Source: Bacteroidaceae bacterium
Lineage (GTDB): Bacteria; Bacteroidota; Bacteroidia; Bacteroidales; Bacteroidaceae
Direction: 5' to 3'
Length of the DNA stretch: 64,000 bases
Assembly: GCA_024401215.1 (NCBI GenBank)
Contig: JAKSLL010000002.1
Coordinates: 1-64,000 of the forward strand
This document shows, in pieces, positions 25,579 to 39,633 of the stretch (positions are counted from its first letter, which is position 1; the number at the start of each line of letters is the position of its first letter). Position numbers and translations under genes: made by a program. The notes beneath the pieces are model-generated. The model was not told the DNA's origin. It was given only the letters and a program-made list of their open reading frames with translations, and did not search any database.

Positions 25579-28101
25579 TTATTTCATCTGCAACTTCAGA
25601 ATATTAACGCTGAAAGCTGGGACATGGAACTTCACGGTATGTGGGTCCGCAGCCTTTGCCTCGGCAGAAGTAGGATAGATGAAACGAGGATTCTGCAAGG
25701 TGTTCTCATCATCACCGCTGGCAGATGAGAGGCGTGTAAGAGTTACAGCATCTGCATGTGAGGTGTCAACCTGGCAGTTAGCGAGATTAAGCACTCCATC
25801 GGCGCTGCCTTCACCAACATTCACCACCTTGACATACATGATGTTTGTCTGTTCGTCGATGGTGGTTGTGGCATAAACGCCCTCCATGGCTGCACTCTTC
25901 TGAATCTTGCAGGCAAAGTCTTGTTTGCCATCGACAGAGCAACGAAGGCTGTCGCCATCAACATCCACCTGGATTGTGTACCAGCGGTTGTTTTCTACAT
26001 GGAAACGTGTGTCGCGCCCTATCTGCAATCTGCCGCTGCCAATAGTTTGCTCGGCATTGTTCTGCACATTGCCCCAACCTCCTACGTTATACCATATATG
26101 ATGCTGCTTGTCGAGGTAGTTGACCATGACCATGAAGCCCTCAGCACCCTCACGCTTCATTGCCTCAACCTTATAGGTATATTTCTTTGTGGCGATGGTC
26201 TGCGGGCATATACTGATGGCAGGCTGCTCTTTAGAAGTCTGCACATAGCTGCCATTCTGCACCTCCCATGCACCGTTTTGCGGTTTCCATGTTGAGAAAT
26301 CGCCAAGACTGGTCTCCTTGCCATCTATGATAAGCTGTGGGTTGCGGTATTCCACGGTAGTGTTGTATGCCGCCAATCCCACTTGTACCGGCTTGTCCTC
26401 CTCCTCGGCTTTTTCTGGCTCAGGCATCTGCAGTTTCCATGTGTAATCGGTGTTAAGCACACGCGTACCTATATTATTAGGGAAGAGCTGCTGCACATAG
26501 TAGGAAGGTGTGCCCATGCAGTCGCGCGAGTTGAAGCGAATCATATCAGGACGCCAGCGCGCATCGTTTTCGTTGACGAAGATTGGTGCGTAGGAATTCA
26601 TCACTACAACATCGCTGTTGTTCTCCATTCCCATCATATAGACAGCCTCGCCCAGAGCGGCATTGAGATTGCCGATGTCACCAAACTGGCTTGTCACGGC
26701 ATATTCGCCCACATAAACCTTATGGCGGTCGCGAGGGTAGGTGTCGTACTTGTTGAAGCGCTCGGCGAACCACTTTGGATTGCGGTAGTAGTGTTCGTCA
26801 ACCATATCGACAGGGTGGCTGTTGCGCCAGCTTGGATTGTCGGTGCTCCAGCTCTCAACATTGCCAATGCACTTCACGTTAGGGTATTTAGCCTTGATGG
26901 CATTGTAGAACTGTATGTAGCGTTCAGGGTAGTGGTCGGACTGGTCGGAATTGTTGTCCATACTGTAGTTGTAGTTCTCATTGCCAATCTCTATGTATTC
27001 GAGGTTGAAAGGCTCGGGATGGCCATTGTCGGCACGCACCTTGCCCCACTTCGATGTGACAGGTCCGTTGGCATATTCGAGTGCATCGAGACATTCCTCG
27101 ATCCAGCTGTCAATCTTGTCGTAAGGGTCGCAGCCGCCATGCCAGATGCCCACGTTGACAACGAAGAGAGGCTTGGCGCCAAGGTCTTCGCTGAGTTGCA
27201 GATATTCGTGGAAACCTATTCCGTCGCTGGTGCGATACCCCCAATTCACGTTAGCATGTCCTTCACGCTCCTCGATAGGGCCGATGGTGCGTTTCCAACG
27301 GAAAGCATTGTCAGGACTCTGCTGTCCCTCGACGAAGCAGCCGCCAGGGAAGCGCATGAAGCGAGGGTGCATGTCGGCAAGCATTTGTGCGAGATCGGGG
27401 CGCATGCCGTTAGGACGATTCTTGAAAGTAGGCGGGAAGAGGCTCACAACGTCAAGCTGGAACTGACCAGCCTTGTCGGCTATAAGAAGGAATTGTGCGC
27501 GGGCATCATCCTCTGTGGCAGTAAGCTTGGCACTCACCTTCTTCCATTCACCCTTAGCATTCACCTTGACAGGAACTGCTGCCAGCACCTTTCCGTCAGC
27601 ACTCACAAGCTGTGCCGTAAGATTGCCCTTATAGCCCTTGTCGCTGCGTATGAAGAAGGAGAGTTCGTATTGTCTTCCCTTGACGGCATTGATACCCCAG
27701 AAGCCTTCGTTGCGCACGCCATCACCCTTGCCGCTGACAACGACATTGAGGGCATTATGCTGCACGCTGTTGAGGAGATTCTGCTGAGTGAGGCTTATCT
27801 GCGCCTGTCCTTGCGCCGACCAGCTTGTTATGCCCTTCTTCTCCTCTTGCTGACGACCTCTGCCACGTCTGCCACGAGGGCCTGTCATCATAGTGTCGTC
27901 CTCGAAGGAGCGGTTGCGAATGAGTTCTGCGTAGAGTCCGCCATCAGCGGCATGGTTGATGTCTTCATAAAAAATGCCGTAGTGAGTAGGACTCACAGCA
28001 GGCCCTTGCTTTTGGGCATCGACATTGATGACAACCTGGGCAGGGAGGCTTGTGCTGATGCCAGCCATCATCATTGCCAGACAAATGTTCTTTGTGTTCA
28101 T
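25579..28101 (-). CDS. GH51-type alpha-L-arabinofuranosidase
   Basis: An 840-residue secreted enzyme with signal peptide (MNTKNICLAMMMAGISTSLPAQ). After a start typical of GH51 (HYGIFYEDINHAADGGLYAELIRNRSFE) comes a carbohydrate-binding-like insertion (about 100-220). The (beta/alpha)8 domain has LEYIEIGNENY with acid/base Glu near 372 and VYVGEYAVTS with nucleophile Glu near 463. A second beta-domain of the laminin-G/DUF1080 kind is inserted at about 610-740, then the C-terminal sandwich. It removes arabinose side chains from arabinoxylan or arabinan. It is divergent from the two-domain esterase, a natural partner for decorated xylan. Confidence 0.92.
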   Translation of the reverse strand: MNTKNICLAMMMAGISTSLPAQVVINVDAQKQGPAVSPTHYGIFYEDINHAADGGLYAELIRNRSFEDDTMMTGPRGRRGRGRQQEEKKGITSWSAQGQAQISLTQQNLLNSVQHNALNVVVSGKGDGVRNEGFWGINAVKGRQYELSFFIRSDKGYKGNLTAQLVSADGKVLAAVPVKVNAKGEWKKVSAKLTATEDDARAQFLLIADKAGQFQLDVVSLFPPTFKNRPNGMRPDLAQMLADMHPRFMRFPGGCFVEGQQSPDNAFRWKRTIGPIEEREGHANVNWGYRTSDGIGFHEYLQLSEDLGAKPLFVVNVGIWHGGCDPYDKIDSWIEECLDALEYANGPVTSKWGKVRADNGHPEPFNLEYIEIGNENYNYSMDNNSDQSDHYPERYIQFYNAIKAKYPNVKCIGNVESWSTDNPSWRNSHPVDMVDEHYYRNPKWFAERFNKYDTYPRDRHKVYVGEYAVTSQFGDIGNLNAALGEAVYMMGMENNSDVVVMNSYAPIFVNENDARWRPDMIRFNSRDCMGTPSYYVQQLFPNNIGTRVLNTDYTWKLQMPEPEKAEEEDKPVQVGLAAYNTTVEYRNPQLIIDGKETSLGDFSTWKPQNGAWEVQNGSYVQTSKEQPAISICPQTIATKKYTYKVEAMKREGAEGFMVMVNYLDKQHHIWYNVGGWGNVQNNAEQTIGSGRLQIGRDTRFHVENNRWYTIQVDVDGDSLRCSVDGKQDFACKIQKSAAMEGVYATTTIDEQTNIMYVKVVNVGEGSADGVLNLANCQVDTSHADAVTLTRLSSASGDDENTLQNPRFIYPTSAEAKAADPHTVKFHVPAFSVNILKLQMK

Positions 28102-31101
<3,000 letters not shown>

Positions 31102-31121
31102 GTAATGGCGAATAAGACGCA

Positions 31122-31168
31122 CAAAAAAAACGAAGCAACTTCAATTGAAGAAGTTGCTTCGTTTTTTT
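31122..31168. terminator. Strong bidirectional intrinsic terminator
   Basis: A perfect 13-bp stem, ACGAAGCAACTTC (31130-31142) with GAAGTTGCTTCGT (31150-31162), loop AATTGAA, with an A-run before and a T-run after. It ends both the esterase gene and the long minus-strand suf operon. Confidence 0.9.
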
Positions 31169-31201
31169 ATGATAACCTTGCTAAAAGGGTGCCATCATTA
31201 C

Positions 31202-32419
31202 TCACTTGCACAGCTGGCAATTTTCACATTTGTCAAGTTCACCACGGAATCGCTTCTCGACCTTCACATAGAGTTTGTCACGAAGCGGGCGGTACTGAAT
31301 CTGGTCGATGACCTGGCCCATAAAGGCATTCTTCAAGAGAGTGCGAGCTTCATCCTCTGGTATGCCACGCTGACGCATATAGAAGAGTGCTGTCTCGTCC
31401 ATAACACCAACAGTAGAACCATGGGCGCACTTCACATCATCAGCATAAATCTCAAGCATTGGCTGAGTGAACATACGAGCATCTGACGAAGCACAAAGGT
31501 TTGCGTTGGTCTCTTGAGAGGCTGTCTTCTGTGCATCCTTATCAACAAGGATTTTTCCTGCAAAGGCTCCTACTGCCTGACCATCAAGGACGTACTTGTA
31601 AAGTTCAAAAGACTGGCAGTTTGACACTTGATGATCGATGAGGGTGTTGTTGTCAACTCTCTGATTCTTGTCGGCGATGACACATCCGTTAAGAGTGACT
31701 TCTGAGTTCTCACCCTGGAGATACACATCACACAGATTGCGTGTCTGTCCGTTGAAGAGAGTTATGCTGTTATGCTTCACAGAGCAGTCACGCCCTTCTT
31801 TTATATAGACATTTGAGAAACGGCTGCACAGCGGCGTTGTCTCCTCCACCTCATAGATGTCGATGTGTGAATTGTCGTTGCAGACAACCTCCATGACCTG
31901 AGTGGTAAGGAAACGCTGCTTGTCGGCTGCGTGGTCATTGATGATGACAGTGGCTTGCGCACCCTGTTCAAGCACAATCAGCACACGGCGGTTCATCATT
32001 GTCGCTGCATTGCCTCTGAGCCAGTTGTCAATAACTATAGGGTCTTCAACACATGTGTTCTTTGGCACATATATAAATAAACCATCATGCACAAGAGCCG
32101 TGTTCAAAGCTGTAACGCCATCTTTCATGTCTGCCACAGTATTATAATACTTGGCTATGCTGACAGGAGCATTCTTGAATGAGAAGACATAATCAGACGG
32201 CTTAACATCAAGAGAGTTCAGCGAAATGCCATAGTTTGGAGCAAAAGCAGCATCGACATCTGTGTATTTGTATCTCTCCACCTTCTTTGAAGGGAATCCG
32301 GCAGATTCAAAAGCAGCAAACGCCTCATCACGAACAGCGTTCATCACATCACAGCTTTTCTGCTTGATGAGCGCGCCCGCCTCTTTATACAGTTCTATAT
32401 ATTGCTGTTCACTTTTCAT
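31202..32419 (-). CDS. sufD: Fe-S cluster assembly protein SufD
   Basis: A 405-residue beta-helix scaffold protein of the SufBCD complex. The C-terminal family region is present (AHGSTVGVMDETALFYMRQRGIPEDEARTLL, given here in part: HGSTVG, LFYMRQRGI). SufD pairs with SufB and contacts SufC to assemble clusters on the scaffold. It overlaps sufC by 4 bases and is the last gene of the operon. An extra C-terminal CENCQLCK motif with two cysteines is notable. Confidence 0.95.
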   Translation of the reverse strand: MKSEQQYIELYKEAGALIKQKSCDVMNAVRDEAFAAFESAGFPSKKVERYKYTDVDAAFAPNYGISLNSLDVKPSDYVFSFKNAPVSIAKYYNTVADMKDGVTALNTALVHDGLFIYVPKNTCVEDPIVIDNWLRGNAATMMNRRVLIVLEQGAQATVIINDHAADKQRFLTTQVMEVVCNDNSHIDIYEVEETTPLCSRFSNVYIKEGRDCSVKHNSITLFNGQTRNLCDVYLQGENSEVTLNGCVIADKNQRVDNNTLIDHQVSNCQSFELYKYVLDGQAVGAFAGKILVDKDAQKTASQETNANLCASSDARMFTQPMLEIYADDVKCAHGSTVGVMDETALFYMRQRGIPEDEARTLLKNAFMGQVIDQIQYRPLRDKLYVKVEKRFRGELDKCENCQLCK

Positions 32420-33165
32420 GCGAGTTCAGCTTTTATCCAGTCAAAACCTTCGTTCTCAATCTTTATTGCCAGCTCAGGGCCAGAAGTCTTCACAATCTTG
32501 CCATCGATAAGCACATGCACGATGTCGGGCTTGATATAATCGAGAAGGCGCTGATAGTGGGTAATGACCATGGCAGATGTCTCGGCGGTGCGAAGCTTAT
32601 TGAAACCTTCAGCTACTATGCGAAGAGCGTCAACATCAAGTCCGGAGTCTGTCTCGTCAAGAATGCAGAATGTTGGTTCAAGCATCGCCATCTGGAAAAT
32701 CTCATTACGTTTCTTCTCGCCACCGGAGAAGCCTTCATTGACAGAGCGGTTCATGAGTTTCTGGTCAATCTCAACAAGCTTGCGCTTCTCTCGCATCACT
32801 TTGAGGAAGTCTGTTGACTTGAGCGGCTCCTTGCCAAGGGCTGCACGACGAGCATTTACAGCAGCACGCATGAAATTTGTCATGCTCACTCCCGGAATCT
32901 CTATTGGAGTCTGGAATGACATGAAAATACCTGCATGAGCACGTTCTTCTGTCTTCATCGCAAGAAGGTCCTGACCATTGAAAGTAATGCTTCCCTCAGT
33001 CACCTCGTATGCTGGATTGCCGACAATGACATTGCTAAGCGTTGACTTGCCCGCACCGTTAGTGCCCATAATGGCATGTATCTCGCCATCGTTAATAGTG
33101 AGATTTATGCCTTTCAATATTTCTTTGCCACCAACAGTGGCATGCAAATTCTTTATCTCTAACAT
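32416..33165 (-). CDS. sufC: Fe-S cluster assembly ATPase SufC
   Basis: A 249-residue ABC-type ATPase with Walker A GTNGAGKS (34-41), Q-loop FMSFQTP, signature FSGGEKKRNE (about 146-155) and Walker B CILDETDSGLD. SufC powers SufB-SufD during cluster assembly. It lies between sufB and sufD in the usual order. Confidence 0.97.
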   Translation of the reverse strand: MLEIKNLHATVGGKEILKGINLTINDGEIHAIMGTNGAGKSTLSNVIVGNPAYEVTEGSITFNGQDLLAMKTEERAHAGIFMSFQTPIEIPGVSMTNFMRAAVNARRAALGKEPLKSTDFLKVMREKRKLVEIDQKLMNRSVNEGFSGGEKKRNEIFQMAMLEPTFCILDETDSGLDVDALRIVAEGFNKLRTAETSAMVITHYQRLLDYIKPDIVHVLIDGKIVKTSGPELAIKIENEGFDWIKAELA

Positions 33166-33191
33166 ATCGAATGTTGTATTGTCTTATTGGT

Positions 33192-34637
33192 TTATCCCAC
33201 TGTTCCCTCAAGCGACACGGACAGCAGTTTCTGCGCTTCAACAGCAAACTCCATAGGAAGCTTATTTATCACCTCCTTGGCATATCCGTTGACGATAAGC
33301 CCGACAGCCTCCTCTGTGGAGATGCCACGCTGATTGCAATAAAGAAGCTGATCTTCATTTATCTTTGATGTCGTCGCCTCGTGCTCTATTGTTGCGGTAT
33401 TGTTATGGACATCCATATATGGGAATGTATGCGCACCACATTCCGAACCGAGGAGAAGAGAATCGCAAGAAGAATAGTTACGCGCTCCATCTGCTGTCTT
33501 TGTCACTCTGACAAGTCCGCGGTAGGAGTTCTGCGACTTTCCTGCAGATATACCTTTAGAGATGATGGTGGACTTTGTGTTTCTGCCTATGTGAATCATC
33601 TTTGTTCCTGTGTCTGCCTCCTGATGGTTGTTTGTCACAGCCACAGAATAGAATTCAGCCTGTGAGTTATCGCCACGAAGCACACATGAAGGATACTTCC
33701 AAGTGATGGCAGAACCTGTCTCTACCTGAGTCCATGAGAGTTTTGAATTCACGCCGCGAAGGTCTCCACGCTTTGTCACGAGGTTAAGCACACCACCCTT
33801 TCCGTTTGCATCGCCCGGATACCAGTTCTGCACAGTAGAGTATTTCACTTCGGAGTTGTCCATGACAACAATCTCCACTATAGCAGCATGAAGCTGGTTC
33901 TCATCACGCATAGGAGCGGTGCATCCCTCGAGATAAGACACATAAGAACCTTCATCACAGACTATGAGTGTGCGCTCAAACTGTCCTGTGTTGCGTGCAT
34001 TGATACGGAAATATGTGGACAGCTCCATAGGGCAGCGTGTATTCTTAGGGATATACACGAATGAACCATCGCTGAAAACTGCGCTGTTAAGAGCAGCAAA
34101 ATAGTTATCCTTTGGAGGGACAACACTGCCAAGGTATTGCTTCACCAATTCAGGATGCTCTTTCACCGCCTCGCTGATAGAACAGAAGATGATGCCTTTC
34201 TCCGAGAGCTTCTCCTTGAAGGTTGTTTTTACCGATACAGAGTCCATCACGGCATCAACAGCTGTGCCAGACAGAGCGAGACGCTCCTCCAACGGAATGC
34301 CGAGCTTGTCGAAGGTCTTCATCAACTCAGGATCTATCTCCTTCTTCTCGCCCTCCTTGCTTTTTGCTGTTGGGTCTGCGTAATACGAGATAGCCTGATA
34401 GTCTATCTCTGGCAGATGAACATGCGCCCACGAAGGCTGCTGCTGAGTAAGCCAGTAGCGGTAAGCATCAAGGCGGAACTGGAGCAGCCACTCTGGTTCA
34501 CCCTTCTTCTGCGAGATGATGCGTATCACATCCTCGTTAAGTCCTTTGTCTATAATCTCTGTCTGCACATCAGTAGTGAAGCCGAACTCATAGCTCTTGC
34601 CAGCCACACTGCGCACAAACTCATTTGATTCACTCAT
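33192..34637 (-). CDS. sufB: Fe-S cluster assembly scaffold SufB
   Basis: A 481-residue SufB. N-terminal [18 protein letters not shown], central [21 protein letters not shown], and the conserved C-terminal [18 protein letters not shown] and [21 protein letters not shown] are all present. SufB is the main scaffold for nascent Fe-S clusters. Its start overlaps the end of the cvpA-like gene by 8 bases, which ties Fe-S assembly to the rimP-nusA-infB transcript. Confidence 0.97.
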   Translation of the reverse strand: MSESNEFVRSVAGKSYEFGFTTDVQTEIIDKGLNEDVIRIISQKKGEPEWLLQFRLDAYRYWLTQQQPSWAHVHLPEIDYQAISYYADPTAKSKEGEKKEIDPELMKTFDKLGIPLEERLALSGTAVDAVMDSVSVKTTFKEKLSEKGIIFCSISEAVKEHPELVKQYLGSVVPPKDNYFAALNSAVFSDGSFVYIPKNTRCPMELSTYFRINARNTGQFERTLIVCDEGSYVSYLEGCTAPMRDENQLHAAIVEIVVMDNSEVKYSTVQNWYPGDANGKGGVLNLVTKRGDLRGVNSKLSWTQVETGSAITWKYPSCVLRGDNSQAEFYSVAVTNNHQEADTGTKMIHIGRNTKSTIISKGISAGKSQNSYRGLVRVTKTADGARNYSSCDSLLLGSECGAHTFPYMDVHNNTATIEHEATTSKINEDQLLYCNQRGISTEEAVGLIVNGYAKEVINKLPMEFAVEAQKLLSVSLEGTVG

Positions 34638-35217
34638 TATCTTTAAATGGATTAATCTTGTCTACTGTCCTGTCAATAGCATCGTCAACTACAGGCTTGA
34701 GGCCGTATTTAGGCTCCGCACCATTTGCTATCTCTGTCGAGTCGGTAACGATGAAGAAGTCAGGCAGAATAATCTGCGTAGCATGCTTCATCGTATAATA
34801 CATATCTTCTTTCTCACTCAGCTTCTCTGTCTTGAAGCCCGCATTGCTGCTAATAAAATCAAACATATTGAAAGCGAAAGAGAGAATGAGAGCATAGCTG
34901 ACAAGTCCTATGAGGGCGCCTGCTACACGATTAAGAAAATTTATCTTCATCTTCTTAAACAATGCCGTGAGCAAAGTAGCCAACCATCCAAGAACAATAG
35001 GTACAACAATAACAATTAGCACAAATGCAATGTAATGACCGAAATCATCAGTTGCACCTGTCTTAGCGGCGAGATAATCGCCGAAGCGCTCATAAAGCAC
35101 GGATGCAAGAACGAGACCTACAGCCACACCTGCAAGATGTGCTATCTGCTTAAATGCCCCCTGGATGAAGCCTATTACGGCTCCAACCAAGAGGGCAATG
35201 TATATTAAGAGTTCCAT
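34630..35217 (-). CDS. CvpA family inner-membrane protein
   Basis: A 195-residue protein with four hydrophobic segments in the first 125 residues ([68 protein letters not shown]) and a soluble C-terminus. This is the CvpA layout. CvpA is linked to colicin V export and envelope stress tolerance in enterobacteria; the function here is not established. It overlaps infB by one base and sufB by 8. Confidence 0.88.
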   Translation of the reverse strand: MELLIYIALLVGAVIGFIQGAFKQIAHLAGVAVGLVLASVLYERFGDYLAAKTGATDDFGHYIAFVLIVIVVPIVLGWLATLLTALFKKMKINFLNRVAGALIGLVSYALILSFAFNMFDFISSNAGFKTEKLSEKEDMYYTMKHATQIILPDFFIVTDSTEIANGAEPKYGLKPVVDDAIDRTVDKINPFKDNE

Positions 35218-38087
35218 TAGAGCTTAGTCTTTACCTCTACCTCTGTGTAAGTCTCAAGCACATCGCCTTCGCGGATGTCGTTGTAATTTACGATAGAGAT
35301 ACCACACTCGAAGTCGCGGCCAACCTCCTTGACATCATCCTTGAAACGCTTGAGAGCGAGAATTTCGCCTGTATGCACAACGATACCGTCGCGGATGACA
35401 CGTATCTTGTCTGAGCGGTGAACCTTACCTTCGGTAACCCAGCATCCTGCCACTGTACCAACCTTGGTGATGCGGTAAACCTGACGGACATCAACCTGAG
35501 CAGTAACCTCCTCCTTGACTGTTGGAGCAAGCATGCCCTCCATAGCGTCCTTAACCTCTTCGATAGCATCGTAGATGATTGAATAGAGACGGATGTCGAC
35601 ACCATACTGGTCGGCAAGACGGCGTGCTGCTGCTGAAGGACGAACCTGGAAACCTATGATAATCACATTGCTTGAAGCATGTGCAAGCTCAATATCGCTC
35701 TCGCTAATCTGACCGACAGCCTTATGAATGACATTGACCTGAATCTTCTCTGTTGACAACTTGATGAGAGAGTCAGAAAGAGCCTCGATAGAACCATCCA
35801 CATCACCCTTAACGATGAGGTTAAGCTCCTGGAAGTCACCAAGTGCGATTCGGCGGCCAAGCTCATCAAGAGTAAGGATCTTCATTGTACGGAGATTCTG
35901 CTCACGCTTAAGCTGCTCACGCTTGTTACAAATGTCACGAGCCTCCTGCTCTGTATCCATAACATGGAAAGAATCACCTGCTGTAGGAGCGCCATTAAGA
36001 CCTAAGATTACTGCAGGTTCTGCTGGAAGAGCTCTTTCAATACGTGCTCCACGCTCATTGAACATCGCCTTAATCTTGCCATAATGCGTACCTGCAAGAA
36101 CGACATCTCCCTGTTTGAGTGTACCGTTCTGACAAAGCACAGTGGCAACATATCCTCGTCCTTTGTCGAGAGTTGACTCTATGACAGAACCTGTTGCTTT
36201 ACGGTCAGGGTTAGCCTTGAGTTCAAGCATCTCTGCCTCAAGAAGAACCTTATCCATCAGTTCCTCAACACCTATACCCTTCTTTGCTGAAATCTCCTGG
36301 CACTGGTACTTGCCTCCCCAGTCCTCAACAAGGATGTTCATTGCAGAAAGCTGCTCCTTAATCTTATCTGGATTAGCGCCTGGCTTATCAATCTTGTTGA
36401 TAGCAAACACCATTGGCACATTAGCAGCCTGAGCATGCGAGATTGCCTCTCTTGTCTGAGGCATGATTGCATCATCGGCAGCAATGATGATGATTGCGAT
36501 ATCTGTAACCTGAGCACCACGAGCACGCATCGCTGTAAACGCCTCATGACCTGGAGTATCGAGGAAAGTGATGTGACGGCCATCCTTCATCTTCACGTTG
36601 TATGCACCGATGTGCTGAGTGATACCACCAGCCTCACCAGCGATAACATTAGTGTTGCGGATATAGTCAAGGAGAGAAGTCTTACCATGGTCAACATGTC
36701 CCATCACAGTGATGATTGGGGCGCGCTCCTGAAGATCCTCCTCAGCATCCTCCTCCTCAACAATGGCATTAGACACTTCTTCAGATACGTAGCTTGTTGT
36801 GAAGCCAAACTCTTCTGCCACGATATTGATTGTCTCGGCGTCAAGACGCTGGTTGATACTAACCATCATACCGATTGCCATACATGTGCCGATAACCTGA
36901 GTAACAGACACATCCATCATTGTAGCGAGTTCGCTCACTGTCACAAACTCAGTAAGCTTGAGAACCTTGCTCTCTGCATTCTCCATCTCTTCCTCCTCAG
37001 CCATACGGTCATGAATAGCGTTACGCTTTTCCTTACGGTATTTAACGCTCTTCTTTTCTGTCTTGGCGGTGAGGCGAGCAAGAGTCTCCTTTACCTGCTT
37101 TGCTACATCCTCCTCAGAGAGTTCCTGAGGCTTGATTGGCTGCTTGTTCTTGCCCTTCTTGCCCTGACCCTGCTGTGGATTCTGCTGGTTCTTATTGTTT
37201 TTGTTCTTGCCTTGGCCTTGCTGCTGCTGTGCAGGCTGACCAGGCTTGCCATTGTTCTGCTTATTCTTATTCTGCTTCTGAGGGTTCTGTCCCTGCTTAG
37301 CAGCTGCATCAATATCAACCTTGCTCTTGTCGATACGATTACGCTTCTTCTTCTGACCGTTAGCTGCTGCGCCTGCTGCTGGCTGCTGACCATTGGCATT
37401 CTGCTGCTGCTTCTTCTGAATCTGCTCTTTCTTGCGGTCTGCCTTGCTCTTGCGGTCTGGACGAGTCTTGCTGTTCAATGTTGAAAGATCAAGGAATCCA
37501 ACCTGCTTGAACTGCACGCCAGCTTCTGCTGGGGCAGCAATGCGATACACGCCATTTTCATCTTGTTCGAGACGTCCTGCAGATGGTTGCTTTGCAGAGT
37601 TATCTCCTTCTGCAGCCTCTGCGGCCTTTTGTGCAGCAGCAGCCTCTGCGGCTTTCTTTGCAGCTTCCTCTGCAGCCCTCTTAGCAGCATCCTCTGCAGC
37701 CTTCTTAGCGGCATCCTCTTCGGCTTTCTTGGCAGCAGCCTTCTCTTTTTCTGCTTGCTGTGCAGCCAAGACATCATTGATATTGCCAACAACTTTGATT
37801 TGTGGTTTTTTTACATCCTTGGTGCCTTTTACGTTGCGCTGCTCTTCTTGGCGAGCCTTCTTCTGCTGCATTTCATGCTCCTTCTTTTGCTGAATGGTCT
37901 GCTGAGTCTCGTCTTTCTTCTTCTTGTCTTCGCCAAACTCCTTCACAAGCATATCATATTGCTCGTCCGTGATCTTCGCGTTTGGACTGGCATCCTGCAA
38001 TGCCATACCCTTCTTCTGCAGGAAATCAGCCACGGTGTTTATTCCTACATTGAGTTCTTTTAATGCTTTATTTAATCTTACTGTCAT
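35217..38087 (-). CDS. infB: Translation initiation factor IF-2
   Basis: A 956-residue IF-2. An N-terminal IF2_N helix set (residues 1-50) is followed by a long Lys/Ala/Gln/Asn-rich linker (about 60-330). A second IF2_N module (about 385-440) precedes the G domain with GHVDHGKTS (G1, near 460), DTPGHEAF (G3) and NKID (G4), then the C-terminal beta-barrel domains. It brings initiator tRNA to the ribosome. The Q/N-rich linker is unusually low in complexity but typical of Bacteroidetes IF-2. Confidence 0.98.
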   Translation of the reverse strand: MTVRLNKALKELNVGINTVADFLQKKGMALQDASPNAKITDEQYDMLVKEFGEDKKKKDETQQTIQQKKEHEMQQKKARQEEQRNVKGTKDVKKPQIKVVGNINDVLAAQQAEKEKAAAKKAEEDAAKKAAEDAAKRAAEEAAKKAAEAAAAQKAAEAAEGDNSAKQPSAGRLEQDENGVYRIAAPAEAGVQFKQVGFLDLSTLNSKTRPDRKSKADRKKEQIQKKQQQNANGQQPAAGAAANGQKKKRNRIDKSKVDIDAAAKQGQNPQKQNKNKQNNGKPGQPAQQQQGQGKNKNNKNQQNPQQGQGKKGKNKQPIKPQELSEEDVAKQVKETLARLTAKTEKKSVKYRKEKRNAIHDRMAEEEEMENAESKVLKLTEFVTVSELATMMDVSVTQVIGTCMAIGMMVSINQRLDAETINIVAEEFGFTTSYVSEEVSNAIVEEEDAEEDLQERAPIITVMGHVDHGKTSLLDYIRNTNVIAGEAGGITQHIGAYNVKMKDGRHITFLDTPGHEAFTAMRARGAQVTDIAIIIIAADDAIMPQTREAISHAQAANVPMVFAINKIDKPGANPDKIKEQLSAMNILVEDWGGKYQCQEISAKKGIGVEELMDKVLLEAEMLELKANPDRKATGSVIESTLDKGRGYVATVLCQNGTLKQGDVVLAGTHYGKIKAMFNERGARIERALPAEPAVILGLNGAPTAGDSFHVMDTEQEARDICNKREQLKREQNLRTMKILTLDELGRRIALGDFQELNLIVKGDVDGSIEALSDSLIKLSTEKIQVNVIHKAVGQISESDIELAHASSNVIIIGFQVRPSAAARRLADQYGVDIRLYSIIYDAIEEVKDAMEGMLAPTVKEEVTAQVDVRQVYRITKVGTVAGCWVTEGKVHRSDKIRVIRDGIVVHTGEILALKRFKDDVKEVGRDFECGISIVNYNDIREGDVLETYTEVEVKTKL

Positions 38088-38095
38088 AAATCCAT

Positions 38096-38288
38096 TTTAA
38101 AATTAAAAATTAATTAAACTGATAAGCAACTGTTCGACATTGAGTTATTTCAGAGCAGCCGCTTTCTTCTACTTAAAAACTAAAAATTCCCGAACCTGCA
38201 ATCATAGTTGCATCCAATTAAAAATCAAAAGTAACTTGCATTGAGGCTCCTTTTAATCTTTAATTATTAATTTTTAATTTCCATATTA
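38096..38288. repeat. infB-nusA spacer with AT-rich inverted repeat
   Basis: AAATTAAAAATTAAT (38100-38114) and its exact reverse complement (38266-38280) bracket the roughly 200-base spacer in the middle of the operon. It may be a foldback or a small insertion remnant; no ORF is inside. Confidence 0.45.
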
Positions 38289-39548
38289 TCATTCGAATTC
38301 AGCACGGAGGATGTTGAGAACATCGTCCACTGTGTCCTCCTCAAGATCCGCCTTCTCTACGAGCATAGAACGAGGTGCATCAAGCACGCTTTTTGCAGTC
38401 TCAAGACCAATGCCCTTAATAGCGTCGATGATCCACTGGTCAATTTCGTCACTGAACTCATCAAGGTAGATATCCTCCTCCTGTGGCTCGTCACCGTTAA
38501 GTTCGCGGAACACATCGATAGTGTAGCCTGTGAGCATACTTGCAAGCTTAATGTTGTGTCCATTCTTACCGATAGCAAGACTCACCTGATCTGGCATGAG
38601 ATACACTTCAGCCTTCTTAGCCTCCTCATCGAGCTTGATTGTGCTTATCTCTGCAGGACTGAGAGCACGCTGAATGAAGAGTTTTGTGTTTGTTGTATAA
38701 TTGATGACATCAATATTCTCATTATGAAGCTCACGCACAATGCCATGAATACGGCTACCCTTGACACCCACACAAGCGCCTACTGGGTCGATGCGCTCAT
38801 TGTAGCTCTCAACAGCAATCTTGGCACGCTCACCTGGGATACGTGCAATCTTATGAATGGTAATCAAGCCATCCATGATTTCTGGGACCTCCTGTTCGAG
38901 CAGACGCTGAAGGAACTCTGGAGCTGTACGAGAAAGAATAATCTTTGGATTGTTGTTTGGGTTGTCAACACGAAGCACAACAGCACGGGCTGACTCACCC
39001 TTGCGGAAGAAGTCGCCAGGAATCTGCTCTGACTTTGGAAGGAGAAGCTCTGTGTTCTCATCATCCATGAGAAGCATCTCACGCTTCCACACCTGATAAA
39101 CCTCGCCACTAACAATTGTGCCAATCTTTTCCTTATATTTGTTTGACACTGTATCATGCTCAAGCTCAAGAATCTTGCTTGCCATAGTCTGACGCAAAGT
39201 GAGAATTGCACGACGGCCAAACTTGGCAAATTCAATCTTCTCGCTCACTTCCTCACCTACCTCAAAGTCATCGCCTATCTTCTGAGCTTCAGAAAGACTG
39301 ATTTCTGCATTCTCATTCTGTACTGCGCCGTCTTCCACAACAACACGATTACGGTAAATCTCGAAGTCACCCTTGTCAGGGTTTACAATAACATCAAAAT
39401 TCTCATCAGAGCCGTATGTCTTCTGCAAAACACTGCGGAAGCTCTCTTCAAGAACACTCACAAGAGTTGTTCTGTCAATGTTTTTAGTCTCCTTGAAATC
39501 CCTAAAGGTATCAATCAAGTTAACCTGTTCAATGTTTTTCTTTGCCAT
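38289..39548 (-). CDS. nusA: Transcription termination/antitermination factor NusA
   Basis: The start is the ATG at 39548 (MAKKNIEQVNLIDTFRDF). The 419-residue protein has the N-terminal RNAP-binding domain (1-125), S1 domain (about 130-200), and KH1/KH2 (ARIPGERAKIAVESYN, CVGVKGSRIHGIVREL, then SLAIGKNGHNIKLAS). It ends with a short helix-hairpin segment; the repeated acidic domains of E. coli NusA are absent, as usual outside proteobacteria. It stands between rimP and infB in the classic order. Confidence 0.97.
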   Translation of the reverse strand: MAKKNIEQVNLIDTFRDFKETKNIDRTTLVSVLEESFRSVLQKTYGSDENFDVIVNPDKGDFEIYRNRVVVEDGAVQNENAEISLSEAQKIGDDFEVGEEVSEKIEFAKFGRRAILTLRQTMASKILELEHDTVSNKYKEKIGTIVSGEVYQVWKREMLLMDDENTELLLPKSEQIPGDFFRKGESARAVVLRVDNPNNNPKIILSRTAPEFLQRLLEQEVPEIMDGLITIHKIARIPGERAKIAVESYNERIDPVGACVGVKGSRIHGIVRELHNENIDVINYTTNTKLFIQRALSPAEISTIKLDEEAKKAEVYLMPDQVSLAIGKNGHNIKLASMLTGYTIDVFRELNGDEPQEEDIYLDEFSDEIDQWIIDAIKGIGLETAKSVLDAPRSMLVEKADLEEDTVDDVLNILRAEFE

Positions 39549-39633
39549 TATATTATGTTTTAGTTTTTCTGCTTTTTGACAAGATGATGCGAGAGGCGCT
39601 ATACACTGGCTTCTCTGCATAATCTGCCTTTTC

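Noticed and set aside
36435..37484. Plus-strand 349-residue Leu-rich frame opposite infB
   Set aside because: Antisense of the Lys/Gln/Asn-rich IF-2 linker; the leucine runs arise from complementary codons.
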